Positions 28,300 to 38,366 of a stretch of 64,000 nt of DNA are shown piece by piece. Under the pieces are notes generated by a model. It made no database searches, was not told the origin of the DNA, and saw nothing but the letters and a program-made list of their open reading frames with translations. The DNA is taken from contig NC_090148.1 of the NCBI RefSeq assembly GCF_017916325.1, positions 26,001 through 90,000 of the forward strand, written 5' to 3'. Source of the DNA: Leishmania martiniquensis. Lineage: Eukaryota; Euglenozoa; Kinetoplastea; Trypanosomatida; Trypanosomatidae. Every line of letters begins with the position of its first letter. The stretch's first letter is position 1. A program made the translations under genes and the position numbers.

Positions 28300-29956
28300 G
28301 CGTGTGTTGGTGGTGCACAGTGGGCTCGTTGAAAGCGACAAGATATCGCCTCGCCCCTGCTGTGAGAGGAGGCGGAGGAGGAATGAGGAGAGAGCGAGAG
28401 AGAAGTCGAGGCTCCCGCTGCTCCCTCCCTCCACACCCCAGAAGCCGGTGTCCGCACGCTGGCGAAAAGCCTTTAGCGAGAAAGAGTGGAGCCGACCAGT
28501 AGCCTACAGGGAAAGGCGGCTCGCGTGTTTCCTGGCGCCGACGTGCGTGAGCGACAGATGGGCACGTGGGGTAGGTCGGGAGCCCGGAAACTATTAGTTA
28601 GACCGTCGACGAGCTTTCTAGTGAGCTGTTGTCAGCAGCATGGTGGACTGCATGCCTCTACAGCACCACATCACCTCACAAGAGCCCGTCAGCACCAAAG
28701 CGTCTGCAACCGTACTCGAGGGTCGGCTGGGGACTTGGAGACGACCCCCTCCCCTTCCCTCCTCAGAGAGCGGGCCGCTGAACCCGACCAGGGCAGCACG
28801 CACGAAAGTGGCCCCCCGCCGTTGTGAGGGGAGAGCAAAGTGGAGAGAGACGAAAACAGTGAACATAAAAGAAAAACGCACTTGGCCGTTTAGGGGCGCA
28901 CATACGTCTATGCGCGCCATCCCACGAGCACACCCAAACGCCACCGGCAGTGCTGCATCCATCTCCGACGCAGCCTCTGCACACCCACCACGCCCCTGAT
29001 TTCTTTCCTCGCTCTCGAGGCCGTCTTGCACCACCCCCGCCCCGCCCTCTCTCCCTCCACAAGTGTATACACATATATATATATATGCATCTATGCCACC
29101 TTCTCCCCACTCATTGCCCTGTCGCCCCCGCATATTCGTTGGCGGTACGTGCAGTTCGTCCAATCCACTCCACAGAGACACAGACAGGGGTAGAGGGGCA
29201 GAGAGGAAGAGGCGTTGGTGAGGATGGAGAGGGAGATGGGGAAGGGGGGTGCAGGGGGGCGCCCGTTGACGCGCACGTACGCGCACCCATACGAAAACAG
29301 AGCAAATTCAGGTTTGGACTCAAACGAAAAGAGCGATGCACTCGGCCGTGCCACACCGCGAGCGGAGACGCAATGATGCACTGGCGGCCGCCGCCTCCGA
29401 CCAGTAGGGAAAGGCCAGAGTGCACAAAAATGAAAAAGGGGCGGAGGCAGCAAAGAAGTGAGAGAAAGAGAGAGAAGAAGCGGCACACTGCGCACGCGCG
29501 CGTCGCTGAGCGCCCGCCCCCCACCCCTCACATAAGACAAAACCAATGGACACGAGACACACAGGAGATGGTAACAAACCGTTTGGCTGAGAAGACTTCC
29601 GTCAACAAAACCGAAATTGAAACTCCGCCCGTTGTGTACTGACAGCGTCCGCACTCTCTGCCGCCCAACGCCAGTCGCCGTGCCTTTACCGCCCCTTCCC
29701 CGAAAGCCACCACAGCCTCATCGGCCCGTTGGCCGAGAGACCCGCAGCCACGCGACGCGCTAAGGGGCTGAAAAAGCCACCTTTGCATGGCCCCATCATC
29801 GAACTATGAACACGCCCGCCCAGCAGTACCCCGCAACCAGCACCCCCTCCGGATATTTACTCAACCTCCACATACCGATTGGGGGCGAGGGACAAGTACC
29901 ATGCCCTCCGGTTAACCTCAAGATTCGCCCCCCTGCACATGCTCCGAGCCTGCGGA

Positions 29957-30177
29957 GCCGCTGATCGCTCCGGCGCAACGCCATCCGCAGCATGGCAGCC
30001 GGTGCCCGCGGGCGGTGCATCCCTGTGACCTCCACACGCCGTGGATGCTTGGCCCGGTCACCATCAGAGGTGGGGTTCGGCCTTTGGCGGAGATGGGCAG
30101 GGGGGAGGTGGGGCTCCTCGGACTCCTCACAGAGCGGGTACTGGACCCTGCGATAGCGCACACGCAAGTGTCCCTCA
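29957..30177 (-). repeat. 221-bp array border repeat, copy 1
   Basis: First of four copies. To its left the sequence is unique to this site, whereas the other copies are preceded by the array's gene upstream region. The element together with the adjacent unique sequence (about 29641-29956) could be one longer retroposon-like sequence (SIDER type) in the 3' flank of the lipase-like gene. Confidence 0.8.
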
Positions 30178-30508
30178 GCCGTTATCGGCGAGGGAGGGGG
30201 AGAGCAAGTAAGCACAGAAAGGGTGAGAACAGAAGCTTTCGTGGGTGCGAGTGTGACCCTCGACTCGGGCGTGCACAAATGTGCGCTGTTCTCCGAAAGG
30301 TCGAGAGACTGCAACGAAAAAATAGAGAAGGCAGAGAGGAAGGCAACGACCAACGCGGCGGGGGAGCTGAGCGAGACAGCGCAACACGCGCCGTCGGTGC
30401 GGTAGAACACAAACGAGCATGCTGCACGGCGCCAGCAGCGCCCACAGACAGCAGCGAAGAGAACAGCAGCGCTCGCAAGCGTCTCTTGCTCGGAGATGGG
30501 CAGCTGTG

Positions 30509-32839
30509 CTACGGGGATGCAGAGTAGACGTACTCCATGACACCCTTGTGGTACGAGCTCATCAAGTGATCGCGCAGCTGAATGCGCATGTTCGACCGCT
30601 CCGTCAGCAAGGCGATAGCGATCGCCGGATCGACGGTGTTTATGTACTTGCCGCGTGGGTGCCAAAGAAAGTGGAAGAAGCCAAGCGGGTCCATCGATTG
30701 CTTTTCGCGATGTTGAGAGGTACAGAGCTGCTCGAAGCTGGAGTTGTGCGTGCTACTACGTGCCGCCCCTATGTTATGTACATCGTTGTCGAAGGGCTGG
30801 CGGCTTGACTCGAAAAGATCCCCGTTCACAGTCGCGTTCACGCGAACCGCCGCATCGGGCGGCGACAGCGCATTCTTCGAAGTTTTCTTTGCTTTAAGTG
30901 TGCTACCAAGCGCTATCGCCATTGAGCGGTGGCGCACAGTTCGCATAAATTTGGAGAGAGACGAGCGACTCTCCTCAGTCGCCTCCGCAGCCTGTGACGC
31001 GCTCGTGGGGTCATGAGGCTCCTCGTGCGAAGCGGTCCAGGTAGTAACGCTTTCCCGTACCTCCCTCGCCGAGGCGACGCTGCCGTCGTGCCCCACAATC
31101 GTAGCGCAGCCCACCACGTTTCCAGAGTTCAGCAGCGAATCCACGTAGCTGACCCGTGGCACCATGTCGCTGGCGTTCACGAAGTGGTGGAGGTTCTTGG
31201 TGAGGTTATGTTGGATGAGGACGTTTGACAGGGATCGACTGGCGATGAGCGGCGCGCCGAAGGTCACGCACAACAGCCGATCACGTGTCTCCTGTGTGTT
31301 CTCCAGCAGCAGGCATGTCGTCACCCACGAGGCGGCAGCGCCCCCGATACCGTGGCCGCAGAGCACCACATCCTCGCCCTTTTTCACCATGCCCAGCACA
31401 AGCTCCTGCACGCGCTGCATGATGTTATCATGGGTCATGAAAGCGAGAAGGCCCTTCCGCATGCTCCACGCAGCCACAGCCGTGTCCAGTCCCTCGCCGT
31501 GAGCCGCCTCCCTGCTCTCCACAACCTTGCCAAGCGCACGCTGCCGCTTCTGAGCATCGCCGCTCCACAGCTCCCGAGTTACCATGCGCGTGCTTAGCAC
31601 CTGATACACGGCAGCCCGTCGGCTGGCGCCGGAGTTGAAGGCGACGATGCTCACTTTGCCCGGACAGCTGAACACTGTGAAAAACTCAGTTACCTCAACC
31701 AGTCGCAGCAGTCTCGCGTATTCGTGGAGGCCCATCATGGCCAGCGAGATGCACGGCATCGCCAGCGACTCCCCCGCGATGCCACACGCCACCAGGGAGA
31801 GGAGCACCTTACGCGGGGCGCACGTGCTGCCAGTCGGGCCGGAAAACAGACGCCTCTCCGTCCCCGACGGCAGCGCAGCAGCAAAGAGAGCGTCCGCCTC
31901 GGCGGTGGTGAGGGCGGCCGCGATGGTGTCGTGCTTGGCGCGCACCATATCCTCCACCGCCGCCGCCGATAGCGAACCGGCAGCGTCGGCGTGCATTGCG
32001 CCCTTCGTCGGCACGCTAATCCCAACATGGCAGGGTCCGTGCATCGTCAAGGTAACGGTGGGGGTCCTGCAGATGCCGCACCTATCGGCGTATGAGAGGG
32101 GGGCAGTGCAGGTCGGGTTGATGCAGCGCTGCGGAGCCTCCATCTCGCATCCGAGCGCATACAGGCCCCAGTGAAAGGGGCTCGTCTTCTCGAGTGGTAA
32201 CTTTACCAGCGAGGCTTTGGCGTCCGCATGGCCCTCCTTGCCACTCCCACCTAGCGCCTCGTAAGAGCCGTGGCGCAGATGGGTAACGAAGGCCAGTGCC
32301 TTGGGCACGGCGCACGAGTCACAGACGCGGCATATCTGGCCACTAATGAAGTCGGTCATACGCAGGCGCTTGCTGCACTCCAGGCAGTGGAGACGCCAGC
32401 ATCGTCGGCAGTGATGACGGCTCGGCGGGATCATGAGGAAGCGGCGGCAGGCGTAGCAGCGCTGGCATGCGCACGCTAATTTCGAAAGCCCACAGGCGTC
32501 GCAGCGGCCATCGGTTCCGCCTCGGTAGCAGGAGCCGTACCGTTTGGCACTGCCTCTGCTTTGCTGGCCAACGGAATCGGACATGACCGTCGCTGCCTCA
32601 GGCCCTAACGAGCTCTCCTTGCTCTGCGTCGTTGGGGTGGCCCCAGAGGGATCACATAAGCGGGCGCTGCCTTTATCCCAGTAGTCGCCCGCTGCATACG
32701 GCTCATTGGTCCCATCGCGTCTGCTGGAAGACTTTCCCGCCGAGGTCAGCGACCTCGGCGTCACGGATGCCGGCGAGGAGCCGTCAGCCGCAGCTGCGCG
32801 CGGTGAGGTGCCGTGGAGCCTCGAGAAAAGGCCCTTCAT
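30509..32839 (-). CDS. FYVE-type zinc finger + inactive class 3 lipase-like, array copy 1
   Basis: The 776-residue product has a Ser-rich N-terminus and then a FYVE-type finger (cysteines 128/131, 144/147, 152/155, 173/176, with RHHCRRCW at 141-148). A second small Cys cluster follows (about 239-257), then a class 3 lipase-like alpha/beta-hydrolase domain (about 340-570) and a tail ending in the family's His region. The nucleophile elbow GHSLGG of active relatives is GHGIGG (495-500), so the catalytic serine is Gly497. The Asp (D558 in ASDMVPR) and His (H758 in RDHLMSSY) counterparts remain. FYVE fingers usually bind phosphatidylinositol 3-phosphate on endosomes; this one has W where the signature has G. 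The start MKGLFSRLHG is the first ATG. The protein is probably a membrane-associated non-catalytic lipase homologue. Confidence 0.88.
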   Translation of the reverse strand: MKGLFSRLHGTSPRAAAADGSSPASVTPRSLTSAGKSSSRRDGTNEPYAAGDYWDKGSARLCDPSGATPTTQSKESSLGPEAATVMSDSVGQQSRGSAKRYGSCYRGGTDGRCDACGLSKLACACQRCYACRRFLMIPPSRHHCRRCWRLHCLECSKRLRMTDFISGQICRVCDSCAVPKALAFVTHLRHGSYEALGGSGKEGHADAKASLVKLPLEKTSPFHWGLYALGCEMEAPQRCINPTCTAPLSYADRCGICRTPTVTLTMHGPCHVGISVPTKGAMHADAAGSLSAAAVEDMVRAKHDTIAAALTTAEADALFAAALPSGTERRLFSGPTGSTCAPRKVLLSLVACGIAGESLAMPCISLAMMGLHEYARLLRLVEVTEFFTVFSCPGKVSIVAFNSGASRRAAVYQVLSTRMVTRELWSGDAQKRQRALGKVVESREAAHGEGLDTAVAAWSMRKGLLAFMTHDNIMQRVQELVLGMVKKGEDVVLCGHGIGGAAASWVTTCLLLENTQETRDRLLCVTFGAPLIASRSLSNVLIQHNLTKNLHHFVNASDMVPRVSYVDSLLNSGNVVGCATIVGHDGSVASAREVRESVTTWTASHEEPHDPTSASQAAEATEESRSSLSKFMRTVRHRSMAIALGSTLKAKKTSKNALSPPDAAVRVNATVNGDLFESSRQPFDNDVHNIGAARSSTHNSSFEQLCTSQHREKQSMDPLGFFHFLWHPRGKYINTVDPAIAIALLTERSNMRIQLRDHLMSSYHKGVMEYVYSASP

Positions 32840-34436
32840 GTCTGATATGGGCGGCGCGCACGCGGAGACCCGCCAAGACAGCTCTACGCGCGAAGGGGTA
32901 TGGATGGGGGGATGAGAGGACAGAGATGAGGCTGGTGCTGATGGTGTGGCGACAGGGGAGAGAGAGCGGAAGAGGAGAAAAATCGAAACGATGAAAGGCG
33001 ATGTTACAGTTGCAGCTGTGCTACGCGTGTGCACTTTCTTCGGTGCGCAGGGAGAGCAGTTGTGGGCAAAGAGAGTGGGGGAGGAAGGATGAGGAGCTGC
33101 GGCGAGCGGGGCGCGGAGTCAGAAGAGGATAGAAGCGCCAACAGCAAAGAGGGCAACGCACAGAGGGGGGAAGAGGGAAGAGGGGGCGCACACAGACGCT
33201 AACGCTGAAGCGCTGCACTGAGGGCCCAAATCAGAGCAGAGCACAGAGAGGAGCCCAGAGAAAAACGAAAAGCACAAAGCAAGCGAAGGCAGCAAATAAA
33301 TAAATGAGAAGTGCGGTGCAGTCGGCGACCCTCACATAACGGCAGCGCTGCCGACGATGCCCTCTCCTCTTTTGTTGCTGTCCGGAGGGGCCTTTGCCCG
33401 CCCCTTTTCTGTGTGAGGGGGGGAGGTGTAGGGGAGGAGAAGTGACGAGGTTGGAGGGCACAACGCACAAACGCAGACGCGCGCCGGCACCAGATGTGCG
33501 CGGGTGTCGACAGATACCGCGCGACGAGAGGCGACAGCGACAGAAGAGAGGCCGGACCGACAGCGCGCAGAGAGCTGAAGAGGGAGGGGGAGCGCAATGA
33601 GAGAAGTGGGCGCGAAAGAAGCGAAAGAGGGCTGAGAAAGAGGAGTGTGGGAGAGGGGGGACGCAAGAAGACAGAAGCGGGGTCAGCAGAGAGTGTGAGT
33701 GGGTATATGCGAAGGAAACGAGGCGGCGCAGTTACCCCGCACCGAGACAGGAAAAGGTGCGCATACACGCGCACATACGCATGTGCACAGCGGGACGTGA
33801 GCAGGTGCGGGTGGGGGTCGCTGAAGGGGATGTGCAGAAAGGGGCGGGCGAACGCCTCTGTTTTTGCTTTCAGCGCGCCCGCGGTGCCGCTGATCGCTCC
33901 GGCGCAACGCCATCCGCAGCATGGCAGCCGGTGCCCGCGGGCGGTGCATCCCTGTGACCTCCACACGCCGTGGATGCTTGGCCCGGTCACCATCAGAGGT
34001 GGGGTTCGGCCTTTGGCGGAGATGGGCAGGGGGGAGGTGGGGCTCCTCGGACTCCTCACAGAGCGGGTACTGGACCCTGCGATAGCGCACACGCAAGTGT
34101 CCCTCAGCCGTTATCGGCGAGGGAGGGGGAGAGCAAGTAAGCACAGAAAGGGTGAGAACAGAAGCTTTCGTGGGTGCGAGTGTGACCCTCGACTCGGGCG
34201 TGCACAAATGTGCGCTGTTCTCCGAAAGGTCGAGAGACTGCAACGAAAAATAGAGAAGGCAGAGAGGAAGGCAACGACCAACGCGGCGGGGGAGCTGAGC
34301 GAGACAGCGCAACACGCGCCGTCGGTGCGGTAGAACACAAACGAGCATGCTGCACGGCGCCAGCAGCGCCCACAGACAGCAGCGAAGAGAACAGCAGCGC
34401 TCGCAAGCGTCTCTTGCTCGGAGATGGGCAGCTGTG
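32840..34436. other. array spacer 1-2
   Basis: It contains the 5' flank of copy 1, purine-rich on the plus strand (pyrimidine tracts for splicing on the minus strand), the 221-bp border repeat at 33886-34106 and the 3' flank of copy 2. Long open frames crossing it on both strands are compositionally biased and are not genes. Confidence 0.65.
33886..34106 (-). repeat. 221-bp array border repeat, copy 2
   Basis: Matches copy 1 across the whole length as read by eye; preceded on the left by the upstream region of the first gene. Confidence 0.85.
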
Positions 34437-36767
34437 CTACGGGGATGCAGAGTAGACGTACTCCATGACACCCTTGTGGTACGAGCTCATCAAGTGATCG
34501 CGCAGCTGAATGCGCATGTTCGACCGCTCCGTCAGCAAGGCGATAGCGATCGCCGGATCGACGGTGTTTATGTACTTGCCGCGTGGGTGCCAAAGAAAGT
34601 GGAAGAAGCCAAGCGGGTCCATCGATTGCTTTTCGCGATGTTGAGAGGTACAGAGCTGCTCGAAGCTGGAGTTGTGCGTGCTACTACGTGCCGCCCCTAT
34701 GTTATGTACATCGTTGTCGAAGGGCTGGCGGCTTGACTCGAAAAGATCCCCGTTCACAGTCGCGTTCACGCGAACCGCCGCATCGGGCGGCGACAGCGCA
34801 TTCTTCGAAGTTTTCTTTGCTTTAAGTGTGCTACCAAGCGCTATCGCCATTGAGCGGTGGCGCACAGTTCGCATAAATTTGGAGAGAGACGAGCGACTCT
34901 CCTCAGTCGCCTCCGCAGCCTGTGACGCGCTCGTGGGGTCATGAGGCTCCTCGTGCGAAGCGGTCCAGGTAGTAACGCTTTCCCGTACCTCCCTCGCCGA
35001 GGCGACGCTGCCGTCGTGCCCCACAATCGTAGCGCAGCCCACCACGTTTCCAGAGTTCAGCAGCGAATCCACGTAGCTGACCCGTGGCACCATGTCGCTG
35101 GCGTTCACGAAGTGGTGGAGGTTCTTGGTGAGGTTATGTTGGATGAGGACGTTTGACAGGGATCGACTGGCGATGAGCGGCGCGCCGAAGGTCACGCACA
35201 ACAGCCGATCACGTGTCTCCTGTGTGTTCTCCAGCAGCAGGCATGTCGTCACCCACGAGGCGGCAGCGCCCCCGATACCGTGGCCGCAGAGCACCACATC
35301 CTCGCCCTTTTTCACCATGCCCAGCACAAGCTCCTGCACGCGCTGCATGATGTTATCATGGGTCATGAAAGCGAGAAGGCCCTTCCGCATGCTCCACGCA
35401 GCCACAGCCGTGTCCAGTCCCTCGCCGTGAGCCGCCTCCCTGCTCTCCACAACCTTGCCAAGCGCACGCTGCCGCTTCTGAGCATCGCCGCTCCACAGCT
35501 CCCGAGTTACCATGCGCGTGCTTAGCACCTGATACACGGCAGCCCGTCGGCTGGCGCCGGAGTTGAAGGCGACGATGCTCACTTTGCCCGGACAGCTGAA
35601 CACTGTGAAAAACTCAGTTACCTCAACCAGTCGCAGCAGTCTCGCGTATTCGTGGAGGCCCATCATGGCCAGCGAGATGCACGGCATCGCCAGCGACTCC
35701 CCCGCGATGCCACACGCCACCAGGGAGAGGAGCACCTTACGCGGGGCGCACGTGCTGCCAGTCGGGCCGGAAAACAGACGCCTCTCCGTCCCCGACGGCA
35801 GCGCAGCAGCAAAGAGAGCGTCCGCCTCGGCGGTGGTGAGGGCGGCCGCGATGGTGTCGTGCTTGGCGCGCACCATATCCTCCACCGCCGCCGCCGATAG
35901 CGAACCGGCAGCGTCGGCGTGCATTGCGCCCTTCGTCGGCACGCTAATCCCAACATGGCAGGGTCCGTGCATCGTCAAGGTAACGGTGGGGGTCCTGCAG
36001 ATGCCGCACCTATCGGCGTATGAGAGGGGGGCAGTGCAGGTCGGGTTGATGCAGCGCTGCGGAGCCTCCATCTCGCATCCGAGCGCATACAGGCCCCAGT
36101 GAAAGGGGCTCGTCTTCTCGAGTGGTAACTTTACCAGCGAGGCTTTGGCGTCCGCATGGCCCTCCTTGCCACTCCCACCTAGCGCCTCGTAAGAGCCGTG
36201 GCGCAGATGGGTAACGAAGGCCAGTGCCTTGGGCACGGCGCACGAGTCACAGACGCGGCATATCTGGCCACTAATGAAGTCGGTCATACGCAGGCGCTTG
36301 CTGCACTCCAGGCAGTGGAGACGCCAGCATCGTCGGCAGTGATGACGGCTCGGCGGGATCATGAGGAAGCGGCGGCAGGCGTAGCAGCGCTGGCATGCGC
36401 ACGCTAATTTCGAAAGCCCACAGGCGTCGCAGCGGCCATCGGTTCCGCCTCGGTAGCAGGAGCCGTACCGTTTGGCACTGCCTCTGCTTTGCTGGCCAAC
36501 GGAATCGGACATGACCGTCGCTGCCTCAGGCCCTAACGAGCTCTCCTTGCTCTGCGTCGTTGGGGTGGCCCCAGAGGGATCACATAAGCGGGCGCTGCCT
36601 TTATCCCAGTAGTCGCCCGCTGCATACGGCTCATTGGTCCCATCGCGTCTGCTGGAAGACTTTCCCGCCGAGGTCAGCGACCTCGGCGTCACGGATGCCG
36701 GCGAGGAGCCGTCAGCCGCAGCTGCGCGCGGTGAGGTGCCGTGGAGCCTCGAGAAAAGGCCCTTCAT
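34437..36767 (-). CDS. FYVE-type zinc finger + inactive class 3 lipase-like, array copy 2
   Basis: The predicted protein is identical to copies 1 and 3 over all 776 residues, including GHGIGG at the nucleophile elbow. Such identity, with only run-length differences in the flanks, points to very recent amplification or continuing gene conversion. The copies should all feed the same mRNA pool, because each has its own upstream pyrimidine-rich region. Loss of the serine before amplification is the simplest order, since all copies share it. Confidence 0.88.
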   Translation of the reverse strand: MKGLFSRLHGTSPRAAAADGSSPASVTPRSLTSAGKSSSRRDGTNEPYAAGDYWDKGSARLCDPSGATPTTQSKESSLGPEAATVMSDSVGQQSRGSAKRYGSCYRGGTDGRCDACGLSKLACACQRCYACRRFLMIPPSRHHCRRCWRLHCLECSKRLRMTDFISGQICRVCDSCAVPKALAFVTHLRHGSYEALGGSGKEGHADAKASLVKLPLEKTSPFHWGLYALGCEMEAPQRCINPTCTAPLSYADRCGICRTPTVTLTMHGPCHVGISVPTKGAMHADAAGSLSAAAVEDMVRAKHDTIAAALTTAEADALFAAALPSGTERRLFSGPTGSTCAPRKVLLSLVACGIAGESLAMPCISLAMMGLHEYARLLRLVEVTEFFTVFSCPGKVSIVAFNSGASRRAAVYQVLSTRMVTRELWSGDAQKRQRALGKVVESREAAHGEGLDTAVAAWSMRKGLLAFMTHDNIMQRVQELVLGMVKKGEDVVLCGHGIGGAAASWVTTCLLLENTQETRDRLLCVTFGAPLIASRSLSNVLIQHNLTKNLHHFVNASDMVPRVSYVDSLLNSGNVVGCATIVGHDGSVASAREVRESVTTWTASHEEPHDPTSASQAAEATEESRSSLSKFMRTVRHRSMAIALGSTLKAKKTSKNALSPPDAAVRVNATVNGDLFESSRQPFDNDVHNIGAARSSTHNSSFEQLCTSQHREKQSMDPLGFFHFLWHPRGKYINTVDPAIAIALLTERSNMRIQLRDHLMSSYHKGVMEYVYSASP

Positions 36768-38366
36768 GTCTGATATGGGCGGCGCGCACGCGGAGACCCG
36801 CCAAGACAGCTCTACGCGCGAAGGGGTATGGATGGGGGGATGAGAGGACAGAGATGAGGCTGGTGCTGATGGTGTGGCGACAGGGGGAGAGAGAGCGGAA
36901 GAGGAGAAAAAATCGAAACGATGAAAGGCGATGTTACAGTTGCAGCTGTGCTACGCGTGTGCACTTTCTTCGGTGCGCAGGGAGAGCAGTTGTGGGCAAA
37001 GAGAGTGGGGGAGGAAGGATGAGGAGCTGCGGCGAGCGGGGCGCGGAGTCAGAAGAGGATAGAAGCGCCAACAGCAAAGAGGGCAACGCACAGAGGGGGG
37101 AAGAGGGAAGAGGGGGCGCACACAGACGCTAACGCTGAAGCGCTGCACTGAGGGCCCAAATCAGAGCAGAGCACAGAGAGGAGCCCAGAGAAAAACGAAA
37201 AGCACAAAGCAAGCGAAGGCAGCAAATAAATAAATGAGAAGTGCGGTGCAGTCGGCGACCCTCACATAACGGCAGCGCTGCCGACGATGCCCTCTCCTCT
37301 TTTGTTGCTGTCCGGAGGGGCCTTTGCCCGCCCCTTTTCTGTGTGAGGGGGGGAGGTGTAGGGGAGGAGAAGTGACGAGGTTGGAGGGCACAACGCACAA
37401 ACGCAGACGCGCGCCGGCACCAGATGTGCGCGGGTGTCGACAGATACCGCGCGACGAGAGGCGACAGCGACAGAAGAGAGGCCGGACCGACAGCGCGCAG
37501 AGAGCTGAAGAGGGAGGGGGAGCGCAATGAGAGAAGTGGGCGCGAAAGAAGCGAAAGAGGGCTGAGAAAGAGGAGTGTGGGAGAGGGGGGACGCAAGAAG
37601 ACAGAAGCGGGGTCAGCAGAGAGTGTGAGTGGGTATATGCGAAGGAAACGAGGCGGCGCAGTTACCCCGCACCGAGACAGGAAAAGGTGCGCATACACGC
37701 GCACATACGCATGTGCACAGCGGGACGTGAGCAGGTGCGGGTGGGGGTCGCTGAAGGGGATGTGCAGAAAGGGGCGGGCGAACGCCTCTGTTTTTGCTTT
37801 CAGCGCGCCCGCGGTGCCGCTGATCGCTCCGGCGCAACGCCATCCGCAGCATGGCAGCCGGTGCCCGCGGGCGGTGCATCCCTGTGACCTCCACACGCCG
37901 TGGATGCTTGGCCCGGTCACCATCAGAGGTGGGGTTCGGCCTTTGGCGGAGATGGGCAGGGGGGAGGTGGGGCTCCTCGGACTCCTCACAGAGCGGGTAC
38001 TGGACCCTGCGATAGCGCACACGCAAGTGTCCCTCAGCCGTTATCGGCGAGGGAGGGGAGAGCAAGTAAGCACAGAAAGGGTGAGAACAGAAGCTTTCGT
38101 GGGTGCGAGTGTGACCCTCGACTCGGGCGTGCACAAATGTGCGCTGTTCTCCGAAAGGTCGAGAGACTGCAACGAAAAAATAGAGAAGGCAGAGAGGAAG
38201 GCAACGACCAACGCGGCGGGGGAGCTGAGCGAGACAGCGCAACACGCGCCGTCGGTGCGGTAGAACACAAACGAGCATGCTGCACGGCGCCAGCAGCGCC
38301 CACAGACAGCAGCGAAGAGAACAGCAGCGCTCGCAAGCGTCTCTTGCTCGGAGATGGGCAGCTGTG
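36768..38366. other. array spacer 2-3
   Basis: Same content as the spacer between copies 1 and 2, with single-base run-length differences. It includes the border repeat at 37816-38036. Confidence 0.65.
37816..38036 (-). repeat. 221-bp array border repeat, copy 3
   Basis: Same 221 bases as the other copies; a one-base shorter G run follows just outside its right end (38054-38057). Confidence 0.85.

Larger units (their letters stand above)
27177..29956. other. long spacer with dispersed-repeat segments
   Basis: No intact gene. From left to right it holds CT/GA tracts, an AT-rich imperfect palindrome at 27638-27678, a dispersed repeat at 28032-28299, more low-complexity sequence, a TA run at 29070-29085, and a unique GC-balanced stretch (about 29641-29956) directly abutting the first 221-bp array repeat. 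That last stretch has retroposon-like character. Confidence 0.55.

Noticed and set aside
33199..34092. 297-codon minus-strand open frame in the array spacers
   Set aside because: Compositionally skewed, crosses the border repeat, and lies where the 5' flank of the lipase-like gene must be.
33494..34333. 279-codon plus-strand open frame, repeated at 37424 and with a related frame at 41253
   Set aside because: Its reading changes between copies with single-base run-length differences, so it is not maintained as a gene.
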